Assembly (NCBI RefSeq): GCF_000381345.1
Contig: NZ_KB906398.1
Span: forward strand, 248,001-312,000
Direction of reading: 5' to 3'
Length of the DNA stretch: 64,000 nt
Source of the DNA: Deinococcus apachensis DSM 19763
GTDB taxonomy: Bacteria; Deinococcota; Deinococci; Deinococcales; Deinococcaceae
Shown: positions 60,928 through 64,000 of the stretch, in pieces
How positions within the stretch are numbered: position 1 is the stretch's first letter
Layout: the number at the start of each line of letters is the position of its first letter
Notes under the pieces: generated by a model
What the model was told of the DNA's origin: nothing
Seen by the model: the letters and a program-made list of their open reading frames with translations, nothing else
Databases searched by the model: none
Made by a program: the position numbers and the translations under genes

Positions 60928-61779
60928 TCACTCCTGTGGGACTCGGGGAAGGCGCAATCTGCGCCGCGCCCAGCCCCGACGCGCCAGGTCTTTGAGGGCC
61001 GCCGTCAGGACGACAAGGAGCAGCACCGGCCAGACGAGCTGTTCGGGCGTGTCCAGCCACGACCAGCGGAAGAAGCTGATGAGCTGGCCCAAATCGGCCC
61101 CCAGCGGAAAAGCCTGCACGTCCTGCACGAGGTCGAGACTGTCGGTGAAGGCGATGATGACTGTGCCCCGGTCGTAGAAGCCCAGCGCGCCGAGTTCCAT
61201 CAGCCACACGAACACCGCGCTGAGTACCGTCGCCACCACAACGGGCAGTCCCGGCAGGAGGTGAGGCAGGACGTGGCGGCGCAGCAGGTGCCCCGTTCCG
61301 CCGCCCAGGGCGAGCGCCCCTTCCACAAAGGGTTCGCGCAGCACCGCGTCCACCCTCACCGCGATGAGGCGGGCCGTCACCGCCATCACGCCGAGGGCCA
61401 GCACCAGGCGGAACGAGTCGCGGCCCAGCAGCAGCACGAGCGCCAGGAGCACGATCACCTCGCCGGGCAGGGCCATGAGGCGGCCCCGCCATCCCAGCCA
61501 CAGCCCCAGCACGAGGCCGGGCAGGACGCCCAGCGCGAGGACGGTCAGGGCCAATGTCAGCGAGCGGGCCAGGCCGCGCGAGAGCAGGCAGCGGGCGTCG
61601 CGGCCCGCCCGGTCGGTGCCCAGCGGCGCGGCGGAATTGCCGACCCGCAGGGGCGGCACCTGGGGGCTGGGCGCCTCCCCGGCCACGCGGGCGGGCACCT
61701 CGACGATCACGCGGGTGGGGCACTCCTGGCGGGGCGAGAGGAAGGCCAGCAGGAGGAGGGGCAGCAGCAGCCACCTCAC
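60928..61779 (-). CDS. DppC-like ABC transporter permease
   Basis: A 283-residue permease of the peptide/nickel type. After one N-terminal helix (WLLLPLLLLAFL) comes a periplasmic stretch and VGNSAAPLGTDRAGRDARCL, close to the DppC/OppC consensus PLGTDxxGRD. Five more helices contain the inner-membrane loop (EGALALGGGTGHLLRRHVLP, an EAA-loop equivalent). GTG 61779 overlaps the stop of the partner permease (GTGA). No ATPase or binding protein is encoded alongside, so the transported substrate is unknown. Confidence 0.82.
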   Translation of the reverse strand: MRWLLLPLLLLAFLSPRQECPTRVIVEVPARVAGEAPSPQVPPLRVGNSAAPLGTDRAGRDARCLLSRGLARSLTLALTVLALGVLPGLVLGLWLGWRGRLMALPGEVIVLLALVLLLGRDSFRLVLALGVMAVTARLIAVRVDAVLREPFVEGALALGGGTGHLLRRHVLPHLLPGLPVVVATVLSAVFVWLMELGALGFYDRGTVIIAFTDSLDLVQDVQAFPLGADLGQLISFFRWSWLDTPEQLVWPVLLLVVLTAALKDLARRGWARRRLRLPRVPQE

Positions 61780-62615
61780 CGGGCCGCCTCGCCTGCCCGG
61801 GGGCGCGGGTCGAGGCGGCGGGCTAGGGCGTGCAGCCCCGCGGCGGCGAACAGCCCCAGCCCCAGCAGCAGCAGCAACGACGCGGAGGTGATCTGGAGGC
61901 GGAAGGCCGCGTCCGCCAGCGGGGCCTCGGCCCCAGGCCCGATCAGTGGAGCAAGTGTTCCCTGCCACGCCAGATACGCCTCGTTGCCCACACCCGGAAA
62001 CTGGAGCAACCCCTCGATGATCGCCAGCGAGAGCGTGAGGCCCAGCGCGTCCCCCGCCAGCCCGGCGGCGCGCTCGGGCAGGGCCAGGCGGGCCGCCCGT
62101 CGACGCACGGTGCGCTCGGGCAACCCAGTCGCGCGGGCCACGCGGGTATGGTCGGCGGCCAGGGCCTCCTCCCGCGCCTGCCGGGTGAGGAGCGCCGAGC
62201 GGGCCGCGAGCGGCAGGGCAAGAGAGGCGGCGATCAGGGCGAGCATGACGGGGGACCACACCTCCAGCGGGAAATTCCAGCCTCGCGCCAGCGTAAGCGC
62301 CAGCCCGGCGCCCACCCCGCCCACGAGCAGCAGGTAGGGCGGCAGGCTTTCGAGCAGCCACAGCAGCGGGCGCGGCGCGCGGGAGAGCAGCGCGGCGAGG
62401 CCCCAGGCCAGCGCCAGCCCGCCCGCCAGGTACGCGGCGGTCAACCCGGCCAGGGGAAGCACCTGGGTGAGAACCTCGGGATTGAGCACGCCCGCCAGCG
62501 CCGCCGGGTAGCTCGCCAGGCGCTCACCCCACGCCAGGCGGCGCTCCAGCCCCAGCATCAAGGCGAGGTGCAGGGCGAGGAGCCCCAGGGGGACGGTCAG
62601 CAGACCCGGGCGCAT
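61776..62615 (-). CDS. DppB-like ABC transporter permease
   Basis: A 279-residue permease with about six helices. ATG 62615 (MRPGLLTVPLGLLALHLALM) is used because the upstream frame lacks membrane or family character. ARATGLPERTVRRRAARLALP has the position of the EAA loop contacting the ATPase, and LTLSLAIIEGLLQFPGVGNE matches the DppB/OppB ending. It pairs with the following DppC-like permease (4-base overlap). It is divergent from hisJ. Confidence 0.78.
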   Translation of the reverse strand: MRPGLLTVPLGLLALHLALMLGLERRLAWGERLASYPAALAGVLNPEVLTQVLPLAGLTAAYLAGGLALAWGLAALLSRAPRPLLWLLESLPPYLLLVGGVGAGLALTLARGWNFPLEVWSPVMLALIAASLALPLAARSALLTRQAREEALAADHTRVARATGLPERTVRRRAARLALPERAAGLAGDALGLTLSLAIIEGLLQFPGVGNEAYLAWQGTLAPLIGPGAEAPLADAAFRLQITSASLLLLLGLGLFAAAGLHALARRLDPRPRAGEAAR

Positions 62616-62684
62616 GGCCTCGAAGGAGGGCGGGGCATGGGGCCAGTATGCGGGTGGGTGACGGCACTCGCCCAGGCCCTCGCG

Positions 62685-62690
62685 TACCCT
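62685..62690 (+). promoter_or_regulatory. -10 element (TACCCT) of hisJ-polX
   Basis: TACCCT lies 7 bases before ATG 62698, with no Shine-Dalgarno. Confidence 0.5.
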
Positions 62691-62697
62691 GTCCTCC

Positions 62698-63483
62698 ATG
62701 ACCCCACCGCTGTTCGACTCCCACCTGCACACGCCGCTGTGCGGACACGCGACCGGGCACCCGCGCGAGTACGCGCAGGCGGCGCTGGACGCGGGCCTCG
62801 CGGGCCTGTGCTTTACCGACCACATGCCCATGCCCGCGTGGTACGACGCGCCGTGGCGGATGCGTCTGGATCAGCTCGGGGAGTACGTGGACACCGTGCG
62901 GGGGGTGCAGGCCGAGTACGCCGGGCGCCTCACGGTCCAGCTGGGCCTGGAGGCCGACTTCCACCCCGGCACCGAGCGCTTCGTGGAGCGGGTGCTGAAC
63001 AGCCACGAATGGGACTACGTGATCGGGAGCGTCCACTACCTTGGCGCCTGGGGCTTCGACAACCCGGAGTTTGCCGCCGAGTACGATGGACGCGACCTGG
63101 GCGGGTTGTACCATGACTACTACGCGCTGGTGGAGGGGGCGGCCCGAACGGGCCTTTTCGACAGCATCGGCCACCTCGACCTGCCCAAGAAATTCGGGCA
63201 CCGGGACACGGAGGGCTACGCCGCGCTGCACGCCCTCGATGTGGTGGCCGAGAATGGGCTCAGCCTCGACTTCAACACGGCGGGCTGGCGCAAACCCGTC
63301 GCCGAGGCTTACCCCGCTCCCGACCTCACCCGCGCCGCCGCCGAGCGGGGCATTCCCTTCGTGCTGGGCAGCGACGCGCACCGCCCGGAGGAGGTCGGCT
63401 TCCACTTCACCGAGGCGCTGAAGGAGCTTCACGATCTGGGCGCCCGGGTGGTCACTTACGCGGGGAGGATTCGGCATGGCTGA
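62698..63483 (+). CDS. Histidinol-phosphatase, PHP family (HisJ type)
   Basis: A 261-residue PHP-domain phosphatase, penultimate step of histidine synthesis. Metal-binding motifs: DSHLHTPLCGHATGHPREYA (HxH...CGHA), CFTDHMPMP, LGLEADFHPG, DYVIGSVHYLG, IGHLDLPKKFG and LGSDAHRPEEVG. All are in the order expected for the trinuclear site of HisJ/HisK. It overlaps the following polX gene by 8 bases. No other his gene is in the window. Confidence 0.88.
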   Translation: MTPPLFDSHLHTPLCGHATGHPREYAQAALDAGLAGLCFTDHMPMPAWYDAPWRMRLDQLGEYVDTVRGVQAEYAGRLTVQLGLEADFHPGTERFVERVLNSHEWDYVIGSVHYLGAWGFDNPEFAAEYDGRDLGGLYHDYYALVEGAARTGLFDSIGHLDLPKKFGHRDTEGYAALHALDVVAENGLSLDFNTAGWRKPVAEAYPAPDLTRAAAERGIPFVLGSDAHRPEEVGFHFTEALKELHDLGARVVTYAGRIRHG

Positions 63484-64000
63484 AGTGACCCGCAAGGCCC
63501 TGAGCGGTGTCCTGAAGACTACCGCTGACCTCCTCGACCTGCTGGGCCAGGAGGCCTTCCGCGCCAACGCCTACCGGGGAGCAGCCCGCAGTCTGGAGGC
63601 CCTGGATACGGACGTGGGGTTGCTCGTCGAGTCGGGCTTCGCGGGCGTGTCCAAGGTCGGAAAAAGTATCGCCGCCGAACTCGCTGTCTACGCTCGCACC
63701 GGCACCTTCGAGCCGCTGGAGGACGCCGCCAGCCAGGTCCCGCCCGGCGTGCTGGGCCTCTTCCGGGTGCGCGGACTGGGACCGAAGAAGATTCGCGCCC
63801 TGTGGGACGCGGGGATCGACTCACTGGAGACGCTGCGGGAGGGTGCGAGGGACGGGCGCGTGGCGGCCCTGAAGGGCTTCGGGCCGAGGAGCGCAGGGAC
63901 CATTCTTGAGGCCGTCGAGTTTGCCCTGAGCGCCCAGGAACGCCAGTTCCTCTCCACCGGGCTGGACGTGTCGGAGGGGCTCGCCGCGTGGCTGGACGGG
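63476..64000 (+). CDS. polX: Family X DNA polymerase (PolX), N-terminal part, cut by window edge
   Basis: ATG 63476 lies inside the end of hisJ, and 175 codons remain before the edge. The visible part holds the 8-kDa-like domain (LLDLLGQEAFRANAYRGAAR, then LEALDTDVGLLV) and two helix-hairpin-helix motifs (GFAGVSKVGKSIAAELAVYA and FRVRGLGPKKIRALWDAGI, with a further ALKGFGPRSAGTILEAVEF). Deinococcus PolX also carries a C-terminal PHP exonuclease domain and takes part in double-strand-break repair; that part is outside the window. Translation is probably coupled to hisJ. Confidence 0.9.
   Translation, partial: MAEVTRKALSGVLKTTADLLDLLGQEAFRANAYRGAARSLEALDTDVGLLVESGFAGVSKVGKSIAAELAVYARTGTFEPLEDAASQVPPGVLGLFRVRGLGPKKIRALWDAGIDSLETLREGARDGRVAALKGFGPRSAGTILEAVEFALSAQERQFLSTGLDVSEGLAAWLDG

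Overview
The window is a stretch of very GC-rich bacterial chromosome, densely packed with genes, and almost certainly comes from a Deinococcus-like organism (Deinococcales). Supporting signs are a FemX-type glycyl bridge enzyme, an SLH-domain outer-membrane protein ending in Phe, a membrane-anchored Ser/Thr kinase with a C-terminal NHL beta-propeller (RqkA-like), RecJ, RuvA and PolX, and about twenty genes whose start codon lies only 5 to 9 bases after a TANNNT -10 element (leaderless architecture). I see no insertion sequence, prophage, CRISPR array or rRNA. One tRNA is present.

Layout. 1-5 kb: truncated SurA-like chaperone, FemX, a VOC/AraC/MFS cluster and a GNAT. 5-11 kb: acyl-CoA dehydrogenase, then a complete branched-chain amino acid ABC operon (livJ-H-M-G-F) with a strong hairpin between livJ and livH. 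11-18.5 kb: ftsY, a glutaredoxin-like protein, the NHL kinase, a divergent 604-residue protein of unknown function, ltrA-like and ruvA. 18.5-27.6 kb: a GH15 amylase-type enzyme, metG, rapZ-yvcK, a glucodextranase-C-like surface protein and an EamA transporter. 27.6-33.3 kb: a 40-residue membrane microprotein, a DUF4127 lipoprotein, and a K+ uptake module with one KtrA and two tandem KtrB subunits. 33.3-39 kb: THUMP methyltransferase, ArsB, VOC, VF530, allantoinase, small membrane protein and phosphoesterase. 39.4-45 kb: triple-META protein, VanW, HD hydrolase, enoyl-CoA hydratase and deoD. 45.5-54 kb: SLH porin-like protein, LapA, RecJ, an unknown membrane protein, a SIS protein, AraC and MFS. 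54-64 kb: tRNA-Arg(CCG), a PpiD-like chaperone, a TrpRS with a [4Fe-4S]-type Cys motif, ScpA, argC-argF, an ABC permease pair, HisJ, and the start of PolX.

The most interesting signals are regulatory. (1) metG is preceded by a 15-codon leaderless ORF with four Met codons. A perfect 9-bp terminator follows it, and a competing antiterminator segment lies just after the Met codons; this looks like a methionine-responsive ribosome-mediated attenuator. (2) The NHL kinase and the divergent 604-residue protein are each preceded by a tiny leaderless ORF whose stop overlaps the main start by 4 bases (GTGA and ATGA), implying translational coupling on both sides of one intergenic region. (3) A tRNA-Arg promoter lies over the ribosome-binding site of the neighbouring chaperone gene, and a short leaderless transcription unit faces the tRNA across a shared bidirectional terminator. 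(4) A candidate ARG box covers the argF promoter. (5) Eight GC-rich palindromic repeats of two or three families sit only in the longer intergenic gaps.
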